IMG/VR virus record: IMGVR_UViG_3300036770_003300 | Coordinates: 1-31,593 of that record | DNA length: 31,593 bases | Strand: one strand, 5' to 3' | DNA from: a virus | Shown: piece after piece, positions 11,415 through 18,200 of the stretch | Layout of the letters: every line of letters begins with the position of its first letter | Numbering within the stretch: the first letter of the stretch is position 1 | The notes under the pieces: generated by a model | Database searches by the model: none | What the model was told of the DNA's origin: nothing | The model's input: the letters and a program-made list of their open reading frames with translations, nothing else | Position numbers and translations under genes: made by a program

Positions 11415-11662
11415 TCCAATAATGTCCTCGATTCCATTGCCCAGTATTCAAACAATGCTGCCTTCGCACACTCCTGATTGATAAAGCGTCCAATGATGTA
11501 CTCATCATTTTGTTTAATAACTTTAGATATGTAAATGTCTGTATGAGATATCTTGTGGACCATGCCTACGATCTGCCCTTTATCTTTTCTGAAGCAATAG
11601 ACATTATCTGCAGATTCTTTCCAATCAATCTCAAAAAATTCTCCCCGATTGTTCATGTCCAT
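11411..11662 (-). CDS. beta-rich hypothetical protein, 83 aa
   Basis: Begins MDMNNRGEFFEIDWKESAD (either ATG, codon 1 or 3, could be used) with alternating strands (NVYCFRKDKGQIVGMVHKI, then DIYISKVIKQNDEYIIG) and a C-terminal helix (QECAKAALFEYWAMES). The fold order suggests a small alpha-beta domain. It overlaps the upstream gene by 10 bases. The function is unknown although similar proteins occur in environmental phages. Confidence 0.8.
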   Translation of the reverse strand: MDMNNRGEFFEIDWKESADNVYCFRKDKGQIVGMVHKISHTDIYISKVIKQNDEYIIGRFINQECAKAALFEYWAMESRTLLE

Positions 11663-12003
11663 GTCCTATGCTTCTCCGCTACCCATTCCCGCCCATCATA
11701 CTCGCCGATCTCCCAATCTACATCATCAGGAATCTCGACCACCTTGAGATACGCATACTTGCCCCAAGAATCCTCGCCCATCTCCTCGACGATGCGGACA
11801 AGCACCGGATCGTTCCTTGCAATGTCCATGTCCCAAAACATGTCGGCTTTATCTCCCTGAGTGTCATATTCCTCAGTATAGAAATAAAATCCGTAATGAT
11901 TGGGTACTTTTCGGAATGCCGTTCCCTCCTCGGTCAGATACCGCTCGAAGGCTTCGTCCGAAAGGCCGAACCCACCGTGTTCTTTGTTAATCACGATCTT
12001 CAT
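11653..12003 (-). CDS. conserved phage protein, 116 aa
   Basis: Hallmarks are MKIVINKEHGGFGLSDEAFE at the start, a DIARNDPVLVRIVEEMGE segment near 59-76, and the end VVEIPDDVDWEIGEYDGRE followed by WVAEKHRTW. This set defines a very widespread phage/prophage protein whose function is still unknown (recognised from memory). It is acidic and probably cytoplasmic. GC content is visibly higher than in its neighbours, which may reflect separate origin. Confidence 0.9.
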   Translation of the reverse strand: MKIVINKEHGGFGLSDEAFERYLTEEGTAFRKVPNHYGFYFYTEEYDTQGDKADMFWDMDIARNDPVLVRIVEEMGEDSWGKYAYLKVVEIPDDVDWEIGEYDGREWVAEKHRTWT

Positions 12004-12334
12004 CTAGCAACTCCTCAAAATTTGTTTCAAATGGTAACACTTCTATCTTGGCACCGATTAAGTCTGCCTTCTGTATCATGCTATCGAGTACCGATTGGGT
12101 ATACATCGTAGTTCGATATGCACCCTCATCCAACAGGCATTTATATGTCGAACCGGAGTATCCTCCGAACTCGACTGCATTGTCTGATATTTTTACCGTC
12201 TCAATACCAGAGTTCATGCGCCAGGCGTCGCCGTCGATATATCCACCTACCCAAGTGGCGAATACTTTATACAGTACCTTGCCCTCGGTTGACGTGAGCC
12301 GTAGCACTTGCCAATAGTTTGGTTGATATTCCAT
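11987..12334 (-). CDS. beta-rich conserved phage protein, 115 aa
   Basis: The stretch LPNYWQVLRLTSTEGKVLYKV-like start, then FATWVGGYIDGDAWRMNSGI and VEFGGYSGSTYKC, resembles a conserved phage protein with W-V-x-x-x-K-x-x-x-x-x-G-x-V and WR-x-N-S-G-I boxes; function unknown. It starts at ATG 12334 overlapping the stop of a small membrane peptide (TGATG), and overlaps the next gene by 17 bases. Confidence 0.83.
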   Translation of the reverse strand: MEYQPNYWQVLRLTSTEGKVLYKVFATWVGGYIDGDAWRMNSGIETVKISDNAVEFGGYSGSTYKCLLDEGAYRTTMYTQSVLDSMIQKADLIGAKIEVLPFETNFEELLDEDRD

Positions 12335-12450
12335 CAGTATTGTATGATCCCGATTATGATTGCTACGATTAACAATGGTCCAAAAATTTCCATTAAACTA
12401 AATCCCCATATTCTTTCTTTGAGCTGATACTCTCGAAACCAGACTACCAC
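12334..12450 (-). CDS. small single-span membrane peptide, 38 aa (GTG start) or 19 aa (ATG start)
   Basis: From GTG at 12450 the frame gives VVVWFREYQLKERIWGF and then a hydrophobic span (FGPLLIVAIIIGIIQY). From ATG at 12393 only the span remains. The REYQLKER-WGF plus hydrophobic end looks protein-like, so the longer form is preferred, but its ribosome-binding site is poor. Its TGA overlaps the next ATG. Confidence 0.58.
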   Translation of the reverse strand: MVVWFREYQLKERIWGFSLMEIFGPLLIVAIIIGIIQY

Positions 12451-12626
12451 CGCCCGTCGTCTATAATTACTCTTATCCATATCGGTCCTAGTGAAAGACA
12501 ATTCTCAAACACATGGTCATTATTAAAACTTTCTTTCAAGAAACCAAATTGCCAATGATATGGGTTGACGACAATGCCAGCCCATATCCCGGAATACTTC
12601 AAATAGTCTAACACCTTTTCAAACAT
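12444..12626 (-). CDS. conserved small phage protein, 60 aa
   Basis: Recognisable by GIWAGIVVNPYHWQFGF in the first half and SLGPIWIRVIIDDGRW at the end; the N-P-x-H-W and L-G-P-x-x-I-R-x-V-I-D-D-G-x-W boxes belong to a widespread uncharacterised phage family (from memory). It is probably membrane-associated through the hydrophobic first helix. It follows the two-span membrane gene by 9 bases. Confidence 0.85.
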   Translation of the reverse strand: MFEKVLDYLKYSGIWAGIVVNPYHWQFGFLKESFNNDHVFENCLSLGPIWIRVIIDDGRW

Positions 12627-12635
12627 CTGTCAAGC

Positions 12636-12851
12636 CTATTCTACCTTCTGATCTTTTTCTTTAAACTTCAGGCTACTCAGATTGATACTGTAGACAACCC
12701 AGGTACCGCAGATCAAGAGCGATGCTATCAGAAACCAGGATACGACTTCTGGTCCAAATACCGATGATACTATTAACATTACTATTGCTGCTAATACGAT
12801 ACTACCTACAAACTTAAGCGTTTGCAAAGCTGCCTTCGTTTCGATACTCAT
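12636..12851 (-). CDS. two-span membrane protein, 71 aa
   Basis: The start at 12851 (MSIETKAALQTLKFVG) is supported by AAGGAAGTAT just upstream; an ATG five codons earlier is also in frame. Two hydrophobic spans (FVGSIVLAAIVMLIVSSVF and VVSWFLIASLLICGTWVVY) are separated by a short loop, and the end is charged and cytoplasmic (KFKEKDQKVE). Related two-span proteins occur in many phages; a holin-like role is possible but unsupported. Confidence 0.78.
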   Translation of the reverse strand: MSIETKAALQTLKFVGSIVLAAIVMLIVSSVFGPEVVSWFLIASLLICGTWVVYSINLSSLKFKEKDQKVE

Positions 12852-12975
12852 ATACTTCCTTTCCATGTTTAAATTTACGATTATACTTAGTACGATCGCG
12901 CATGACCACGGAACGGTGTTTGTTATACTTTGCTACGAAGTTACGTTGCTTTATTGGCTGTTTAACTTTGGACAT
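12814..12975 (-). CDS. 53-aa very basic phage peptide
   Basis: ATG at 12975 preceded by AGGTGAATT; TAA at 12814-12816. The peptide is strongly basic (KQPIKQRNFVAKYNKHRS, then VMRDRTKYNRKFKHGKE). The pattern (R-N-x-V-A-K-x-x-x-K, then R-D-R-x-K-Y) resembles a small family of basic phage peptides. Binding to nucleic acid is an inference from charge. It overlaps both neighbours (25 bases upstream, 38 bases downstream), which is unusual here. Confidence 0.68.
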   Translation of the reverse strand: MSKVKQPIKQRNFVAKYNKHRSVVMRDRTKYNRKFKHGKEVYEYRNEGSFANA

Positions 12976-13271
12976 AATTCACCTATCAATTGTCGTTCTC
13001 GCTGATGCGCTACTGCCTTTCCCCTCACGACCTCCAGGATCTCGTAAACAAAGGATTCTGGTCCGAACCGTCGAATCTCTTTGCACAAGCTCCAATCCTT
13101 ATCCTCTGCTAGGGCCCTCTGCACATGCTTATTGACCCTGACACGTAGATCTTTTAGCCTATAACCCGCCGTAATGCCAATGTAGGCATTAGAGTTTGCA
13201 GTATTGGTTAGCTGATAGACGATATGTCGTCGATCTGATCTGCGCTTTCTGGATACTTTCTCATTCATCAT
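12951..13271 (-). CDS. GIY-YIG-type nuclease domain protein, 106 aa
   Basis: The start at 13271 (MMNEKVSRKRRSDRRH) sits exactly 7 bases after the -10 box at 13278-13283, so the mRNA would begin AUGAUG with no Shine-Dalgarno. The nuclease signature is HIVYQLTN (residues 16-23) followed by AYIGIT (residues 29-34), with Arg/Lys residues (RVRVNKHVQRA) and a C-terminal RERQLI Glu that fits the catalytic metal-binding acid. The short length, with no extra DNA-binding domain, suggests a standalone endonuclease, either a homing type or one for host DNA degradation. Confidence 0.82.
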   Translation of the reverse strand: MMNEKVSRKRRSDRRHIVYQLTNTANSNAYIGITAGYRLKDLRVRVNKHVQRALAEDKDWSLCKEIRRFGPESFVYEILEVVRGKAVAHQRERQLIGELCPKLNSQ

Positions 13272-13277
13272 ATAATA

Positions 13278-13306
13278 ATTATAAAGCCAAAAGCGCAGTT
13301 TGTCAA
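13278..13306 (-). promoter_or_regulatory. consensus sigma70 promoter TTGACA-17-TATAAT
   Basis: The -35 box (13301-13306) and -10 box (13278-13283) are both perfect and separated by 17 bases. The ATG at 13271 is 7 bases after the -10. The run CTTACTAGATGCTTGAC leading into the -35 box is shared with the promoter at 15302-15330. Confidence 0.92.
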
Positions 13307-13318
13307 GCATCTAGTAAG

Positions 13319-14386
13319 CTATTGATCTAAATGATAAAAATCATTCCTCAGTATCCTCTTATACCAGGAATCAATGCGCTTATGGACGATTTCTAGGTTA
13401 TAATTGGATTCTGTGTATCTGCGGCAATTGCTGCTCTTTATCTTGCCCTCAAGTATGTTCTGAGCGCCCTTGACGAATGAATTAAAGTCCTTGCATCGGT
13501 AACCTGTTGCCCCATGCGCTACATTCTCAGAAAACCCTCCCCAATCCGTGGTCAATGCAGGTGTGCCGGATAATCCAGCTTCAACAACAATATTACCAAA
13601 GGGTTCAATATAATAGGTTGGTGCGATTAAGCATCTTGCATGAGCTAGCAGATTCTTTCGTTGTTCAACATTAATATATCCTATTTCTATAACGTGGTCT
13701 GGAACCTTATCATATCCAATTTCCTGCAGTTTGCCTGAGCTGGCAATTATTAGTTTAACCCCTAGATGTTTGGTAACTTGTATTGCTAGATCGATTCCCT
13801 TAGATGTTATCATTCTACCAATAAATATGAAATACTCCTGTTTGTTCTCATTATAGGTAAATTCTTCAGGATCAAAGGCATTTGGTATTACCTCATCATA
13901 CCAGCTAGGTTCCATTAGTTGTTTCTGCGTACCATAATAATAATGCATCCATGCATAAGACACGAATCCCCGGTAAGGGGCAAAAACTGCCTCCACCGGG
14001 TATCCAATGCTGGGTTCTGTTATTACTAGATCGGGATGCTTGTCCAAGACTGGCCGGGGACCATAACCATAGAAGCAAGCAACTAGATCGCCTGGAGATT
14101 TTGTCCTCGGAAGGGTATCATCCAGATTCTTGTTAAAGATATCTTTTAATCTATTATTATGGTAAAGCATAGCACCTTCATCTTCGGGTGCAGGAAAATC
14201 ATTATTAGTTACTAATGTATGGTGTTCGCAATCAACCTCAGATGCTTCATGCCCATAATGGATTATATTATAACCCAATTTGGACATGGATTTGATAAAT
14301 TTGCAGGTTGCTATACCGAAAGCGTCGGTACGATATCTCTCACTAGTTATGCCCGATGCATTGGGCAAGACATGAATTGTAGTCAT
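13319..14386 (-). CDS. GT4-type glycosyltransferase, GT-B fold, 355 aa
   Basis: The C-terminal Rossmann domain carries the classic signature of family-1/GT4 transferases: EYFIFIGRMITSKGIDLAI near residues 185-203, an HVIEIGYINVEQRKNLL stretch, and EPFGNIVVEAGLSGTPALT near 263-281 (the E-x-F-G-x-x-x-x-E sugar-nucleotide site), then TDWGGFSENV. The N-terminal domain is a typical acceptor-binding half. The start at 14386 follows AGGAGTTTTG; an in-frame TTG one codon earlier is less likely. It lies next to lysis and fibre genes and may modify phage DNA bases, virion proteins or host surface glycans; the sequence does not decide which. Confidence 0.9.
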   Translation of the reverse strand: MTTIHVLPNASGITSERYRTDAFGIATCKFIKSMSKLGYNIIHYGHEASEVDCEHHTLVTNNDFPAPEDEGAMLYHNNRLKDIFNKNLDDTLPRTKSPGDLVACFYGYGPRPVLDKHPDLVITEPSIGYPVEAVFAPYRGFVSYAWMHYYYGTQKQLMEPSWYDEVIPNAFDPEEFTYNENKQEYFIFIGRMITSKGIDLAIQVTKHLGVKLIIASSGKLQEIGYDKVPDHVIEIGYINVEQRKNLLAHARCLIAPTYYIEPFGNIVVEAGLSGTPALTTDWGGFSENVAHGATGYRCKDFNSFVKGAQNILEGKIKSSNCRRYTESNYNLEIVHKRIDSWYKRILRNDFYHLDQ

Positions 14387-14398
14387 CAAAACTCCTAA

Positions 14399-15049
14399 TT
14401 ATAAAGCATTATGATAAAATATATGTAAACCTATTTGTGCTATGTAGTATTTATCGCTTGCCCAGCGAGGATTGACGTATGTAGCATGGTAAAATAATGC
14501 ATTTTCTAACTTAGGTACCCGTAAGCCTTTTGATAATACCTGTTCAGCAATCTCTCTAGATCTTTCCCACATCTCACCGCGCGGGTGTTTCCATCGAATA
14601 GATTTATCGTTTGCCCATGAGAATTGAGAGGGACTCATAACTACATCACAAACTGTACTCCCCCATCTTTTTGTATGTAATCTATTAATTGTAACTTGAG
14701 CCACCGCATACATTCCTATATCACCTTCGCCCTTAGCCTCATGGTACATATTCTTAGCCAGGCAAAAAACATCTAAACTAGTATATCTAAGTACCTCATT
14801 GGTATACTTTGCTGATATATTAGTTGCCCGCTCTTTTCTAGTTAATACTCGTTTTTCTATCTTATTTAATCTTTCGTTGACCTCTTCTAAGGTCTTAGAT
14901 GTCTGCACTTGAGTTTCGGATAATAAATGCTCTAATTCTTCTATCCTATCAACCTTCTTAGATATATCAATAATACCAATTAACAAACCTATACTTACTA
15001 TTACTCCTAAAATAAAACTCCAGGAAACTTCCCCGAAAATCTTATCCAT
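14399..15049 (-). CDS. membrane-anchored SleB-type cell wall hydrolase, 216 aa
   Basis: Residues 9-29 are a hydrophobic span (WSFILGVIVSIGLLIGIIDI), followed by a coiled coil (about 33-70) and a cell-wall hydrolase domain starting near residue 92: DVFCLAKNMYHEAKGEGDIGM, then AVAQVTINRL, then VCDVVMSPSQFSWAND. The N-M-Y-x-E-A-x-G-E-x-x-x-G and V-x-x-x-P-x-Q-F-S-W boxes are typical of the SleB/Hydrolase_2 family, with the Glu in YHEA the presumed catalytic acid. The anchor suggests secretion and tethering as in signal-anchor endolysins. AGGAGAATAT precedes the ATG. Adjacent to the 3-TM protein at 15062-15295. Confidence 0.9.
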   Translation of the reverse strand: MDKIFGEVSWSFILGVIVSIGLLIGIIDISKKVDRIEELEHLLSETQVQTSKTLEEVNERLNKIEKRVLTRKERATNISAKYTNEVLRYTSLDVFCLAKNMYHEAKGEGDIGMYAVAQVTINRLHTKRWGSTVCDVVMSPSQFSWANDKSIRWKHPRGEMWERSREIAEQVLSKGLRVPKLENALFYHATYVNPRWASDKYYIAQIGLHIFYHNAL

Positions 15050-15061
15050 ATATTCTCCTAT

Positions 15062-15295
15062 TTAATTTAGGATTCTTAATACTGTTCCTACTCCGTATAT
15101 TAAGAATAATCCCAAGTTAACGGTTATCATAGCGAGATCCTTGATTCGGATTGCCCACCAAATAAAAAGTATGCTGCCTAGATTAAGCAAATAGATGTTT
15201 AAGGGATCAATTGATAATGATGTTAGTAATGCCCCGATTAGGGTTAATACTGTAGCTGACCACTTTAGTGTTATGGTTAATTTTTCATCTATCAC
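15062..15295 (-). CDS. three-span membrane protein, 77 aa, GTG start, probably leaderless
   Basis: Three hydrophobic spans (about residues 11-28, 32-50 and 54-74) fill the protein; the N-terminus is short and charged (MIDEKLTITLKW). The GTG at 15295 lies exactly 7 bases after the -10 box at 15302-15307 and has no Shine-Dalgarno, so initiation would be leaderless. Similar three-span proteins are common in T4-like aquatic phages with no fixed role. Its place next to the SleB hydrolase and its size make a holin possible; this is an inference. Confidence 0.78.
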   Translation of the reverse strand: MIDEKLTITLKWSATVLTLIGALLTSLSIDPLNIYLLNLGSILFIWWAIRIKDLAMITVNLGLFLIYGVGTVLRILN

Positions 15296-15301
15296 ATGCT
15301 A

Positions 15302-15330
15302 ATTATATAGTCTTCAGATGAGAAAGTCAA
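15302..15330 (-). promoter_or_regulatory. sigma70 promoter TTGACT-17-TATAAT inside a terminator hairpin
   Basis: The -10 box is at 15302-15307 and the -35 box at 15325-15330, separated by 17 bases. The -35 box is part of the 3' arm of the hairpin at 15323-15353. The start codon GTG lies 7 bases after the -10. Confidence 0.85.
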
Positions 15331-15353
15331 GCACCTAGTAAGTGCTTGACTTT
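15323..15353 (-). terminator. perfect 12-bp hairpin ending the fibre operon
   Basis: AAAGTCAAGCAC and GTGCTTGACTTT pair over 12 bp with a 7-base loop TTACTAG. It begins 12 bases after the stop of gene 15365-15799. On the minus strand it ends GACTTTCTC, and on the plus strand it ends with TTTATT, so it could stop transcription in both directions. The downstream -35 box overlaps the stem. Confidence 0.75.
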
Positions 15354-15364
15354 ATTGAGCAATT

Positions 15365-15799
15365 TTACTCAGTTGGAGGATCAATTAAACGCTGTTTCCA
15401 GCCATTTCCAGTGCTATTGTATTGATCTTCATCCCAATCATAAACAATTGTTTGTCCGGATTCATTGGTTTGTCCATCATCCGCAGGCAATTCATTAGGT
15501 GCTTCCCAGTAACAGGTGCTCTCATTTAATACCCATGAATCGTATGGAGATGCTGAATAAAATGCATCCCTGTCTGCATCGTAGGTATAACCGATGCCGG
15601 CGTAATTCTTTCGCAAAGCCTTGGATTGATCTGCAGATGGAGTGTTAGAATTTGGTTCGTAATGTACCCCGCCCCGGGTATTATATGAAGTTTGCTTCCA
15701 TAAGGAAGGATCTCCTACCGCACCCGTGTTAATAAAATCTTGTTCAGCAACTACAACCTGTGTTACCATACCATTCTCTATTTTAGCAAAATGTCCCAT
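15365..15799 (-). CDS. conserved T4-like virion-associated protein, 144 aa
   Basis: Starts MGHFAKIENGMVTQVVVAEQDFI and continues SLWKQTSYNTRGGVHY, a signature of small structural proteins widespread in T4-like aquatic phages (H-F-A-x-I/V-x-x-G-x-V-x-x-V-x-V-x, then T-S-Y-N-T-R-G-G-V-H). Its exact virion position is not known. The middle YAGIGYTYDADRDAFYSASPYDSW is another conserved stretch. AAGGAGTAAAA gives a strong ribosome-binding site, and a T4-type late promoter lies about 37 bases upstream of the ATG. It lies last in the fibre cluster. Confidence 0.86.
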   Translation of the reverse strand: MGHFAKIENGMVTQVVVAEQDFINTGAVGDPSLWKQTSYNTRGGVHYEPNSNTPSADQSKALRKNYAGIGYTYDADRDAFYSASPYDSWVLNESTCYWEAPNELPADDGQTNESGQTIVYDWDEDQYNSTGNGWKQRLIDPPTE

Positions 15800-15835
15800 T
15801 TTTACTCCTTAGTTAGCCGATTAAATCTATACATA

Positions 15836-15843
15836 TATTTATA
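15836..15843 (-). promoter_or_regulatory. T4-type late promoter TATAAATA
   Basis: An exact TATAAATA occurs on the minus strand in the gap between the mini-fibre gene (15847-16083) and the virion-associated gene starting at 15799, about 37 bases before its ATG. It has no -35 box, as expected for promoters read by a late-sigma/clamp system. This is the best-placed late motif in the window. Confidence 0.72.
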
Positions 15844-15846
15844 AGT

Positions 15847-16083
15847 TTAAATTACTCCGGATGCTAAATATCTGATTACTACTACACCAGATCCGCCGTT
15901 TCCTGCTCTTCCGTAAGGGCCTGGACCATAACTGTCTCGTACCCCGCCCCCACCGCCACCTGTTGCGGCATTTGCTTGACCGATCGCAATTAGATTTGCG
16001 CTTACTGTAGCAAGCGTTCGTACCTGTGCTAAATCTCTAGCAACGTCATCGGTTATATTTGAAAGTGTTATTTTTGTCGTCAT
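15847..16083 (-). CDS. miniature glycine-rich fibre paralog, 78 aa
   Basis: The first 48 residues (MTTKITLSNITDDVARDLAQV, then ATVSANLIAIGQANAATGGGGGG) match the start of the 694-aa fibre, and the last 15 (NGGSGVVVIRYLA) match the G-S-G-V-V-I-x-R-Y end motif of its repeats; the whole body is missing. The DNA upstream of the ATG is also copied from the large gene, but its Shine-Dalgarno AAGG has become AAAG. This is either a short functional variant or the leftover of a deletion between repeats. Confidence 0.8.
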   Translation of the reverse strand: MTTKITLSNITDDVARDLAQVRTLATVSANLIAIGQANAATGGGGGGVRDSYGPGPYGRAGNGGSGVVVIRYLASGVI

Positions 16084-16115
16084 TAGAATCTATACTTTAG
16101 AATTACTATCTTTTA

Positions 16116-18200
16116 TTAAATTGGATATCTGAAGATTACCGTACCAGATCCCCCAGTGTAAGCCCACGATCCGCCACCCCCGGTATTGGCCACACCTGCA
16201 GAGTTAGGACCACCGCCCCCACCTAAACCTCCAGTACCAGAACCCCCAGACCTGCGTTTCCCACCGCCTCCGCCAGCATAATATACAGTTGATCCGGTTA
16301 CCCATTCTTTACCGTCCCCTCCATTACCCGGTAGTACCGAAGTAGCATCACCCCCAGCTTCTCCGGCACCGCCGCCACCGCCACCTAGATAATTATTTGG
16401 AGATGAATGTCCATCTCCCCCAGGATTGCCATATCCTCCCCATAAGGATGTAGGTTGTGTTGCAAGCGCACCGGTAATAACCACGGAACCATGAGTACTT
16501 CCTCCACCCGATCCACCGGGTTGTGCCGTCGCTCCTGTGGCTTCACCGGCTCCTCCACCGCCACCCAAACCTTTCGCAATATATCCAGTATTGTAGAAAT
16601 ATGAATCGCCGCCAGGCGAACCATTTGCACCTGCGCCAGCGCCTCCGGATGTTGCACCTCCACCGCCAATAACAACTGAATATGATTCACCCGTTGATGC
16701 TATTATTTCCCCAGAAAGCCAGCCACCACCGCCCCCACCTCCACCCTGAAAAGAACCTGCACCGCCGCCGCCGCCCCCACCTACGACAAGGTATTCTATG
16801 GGAGAAGCTGAAGCACTTGTTACCTCAAAAGTGCCTGCAGTATTAAACTGATGGTATTGATATCCTCCAGATATTGAGGTCGTTCCTCCAGTTGCAGTTA
16901 CACCGGTACCGAGTGTTTTTAATGTATGCCATATATTTGAATAGTAAACTTCTACAGCATTTGTTTCTGAATTAATTCTTAAGGACCCTGGTGTACTGGG
17001 TCTTTCCTCGGTCGTGCCTACTTCTAGAGAAGTGATGTCTGGGGATCTCTCAGTAAAAGAGGATCCTTTATACTGATACTTGATAATAACTATACCTGAT
17101 CCTCCAGACCCACCCGTCTTATGATCCGGATTGGCCGAACCTGACGAAGAACCGCCCCCGCCCCCTCCGCTATTTGTTGTGCCGTTAAATCCATTTTGAG
17201 AAAATGCTCCTCCATTTCCCCCACCGCCAATTCCTCCGGTGCCTGCAGTTACACCACCGCCGCCTGCACCGCCGCCCGCATAGAATGTATTGTTTCCGGT
17301 AATTGCAGATATTCTACCTGTTCCGCCAGATCCCCCAGTGCCGCCACTCCCTGCAATACCAGCTTCGCCGGCACCTCCACCTCCGCCTGCGCCGGTGCCG
17401 GTTCCATTAGAATATCCTACACTATTGCCCCCAGGATTACCTTGTCCCGGAGTTCCCGTACCTGCCGTGACACCCGCAGGGCCTCCCGTGCCTCCACCGC
17501 CGCCAGAAGCACCGGGTTCCGCGGGTTGCGCCGAATAAGAACCACCATGTCCTCCACCCGCGGCAGTTATACTAAATGCGCTGGAAGAAGTGCCATTCGT
17601 TACGCCTACACTATCTAAAGTATATCCACCCGTTCCTCCTGCGCCAACAACTATAGAATATGTAGTTAACGCGACGGGTGCGGTTCCGGTTAGGAATCCT
17701 CCGGCGCCGCCACCTCCACCTCGAGTTTGCGAATATCCTGAGCCGCCTCCTCCACCGCCGCCTCCAACTATTAAGTATTCTACTGTTGCAGAATCCGGAG
17801 CAGATGAAACTATAAAATCTGCGGAACTTTCAAACACATGAATCTTATAATTGCCGAGGGTAATTATTTCATCCCCGCCAGATGCAGATATTCCGCCAGT
17901 AATATTACCAATCGTTATCCACGTATTAGAATAATATAATTCTAGTATGTTATCCTGATTATTTACTCTCAGGCCACCTTCAACATTAGATCTATTTGCA
18001 GTATTACCTACGGGCAATCCTAATACCCCGGTAGATGTCGCCGCCTGATCATAAGAAGTACCGCCCCCACCGCCACCTGTTGCGGCATTTGCTTGACCGA
18101 TTGCTAATAAATTAGAACTAACCGTAGCAAGCTTTTGTACCTGCACAAGGTTGGCAGCTACCGAATCCGCAATATTTGAAAGTGTTATTTTTGTCGTCAT
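16116..18200 (-). CDS. large glycine-rich tail fibre, 694 aa
   Basis: The N-terminus (MTTKITLSNIADSVAANLVQV) is followed by two copies of a module: RSNVEGGLRVNN / RPSTPGSLRIN, a YYSN-W segment, a strand leading to VEYLIVGGGGGGGGSG or IEYLVVGGGGGGGAGS, long Gly-rich tracts and an end GSGIVIIKYQYKG or GSGTVIFRYPI. The glycine tracts resemble the polyglycine II sandwich structures of some phage adhesins. It probably binds the host surface, because such glycine-rich tips determine receptor range. The repeats at 16.1-18.2 kb make the gene prone to recombination. Start at 18200 overlaps the preceding stop. Confidence 0.88.
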   Translation of the reverse strand: MTTKITLSNIADSVAANLVQVQKLATVSSNLLAIGQANAATGGGGGGTSYDQAATSTGVLGLPVGNTANRSNVEGGLRVNNQDNILELYYSNTWITIGNITGGISASGGDEIITLGNYKIHVFESSADFIVSSAPDSATVEYLIVGGGGGGGGSGYSQTRGGGGGAGGFLTGTAPVALTTYSIVVGAGGTGGYTLDSVGVTNGTSSSAFSITAAGGGHGGSYSAQPAEPGASGGGGGTGGPAGVTAGTGTPGQGNPGGNSVGYSNGTGTGAGGGGGAGEAGIAGSGGTGGSGGTGRISAITGNNTFYAGGGAGGGGVTAGTGGIGGGGNGGAFSQNGFNGTTNSGGGGGGSSSGSANPDHKTGGSGGSGIVIIKYQYKGSSFTERSPDITSLEVGTTEERPSTPGSLRINSETNAVEVYYSNIWHTLKTLGTGVTATGGTTSISGGYQYHQFNTAGTFEVTSASASPIEYLVVGGGGGGGAGSFQGGGGGGGGWLSGEIIASTGESYSVVIGGGGATSGGAGAGANGSPGGDSYFYNTGYIAKGLGGGGGAGEATGATAQPGGSGGGSTHGSVVITGALATQPTSLWGGYGNPGGDGHSSPNNYLGGGGGGAGEAGGDATSVLPGNGGDGKEWVTGSTVYYAGGGGGKRRSGGSGTGGLGGGGGPNSAGVANTGGGGSWAYTGGSGTVIFRYPI

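Noticed and set aside
16385-17841. Long open frames on both strands (Pro-rich and His/Gln-rich) across the fibre gene
   Set aside because: They are shadows of the glycine-rich fibre: GGN codons read on the other strand or frame give Pro, Ala or Arg. None has a ribosome-binding site or a sensible protein composition.
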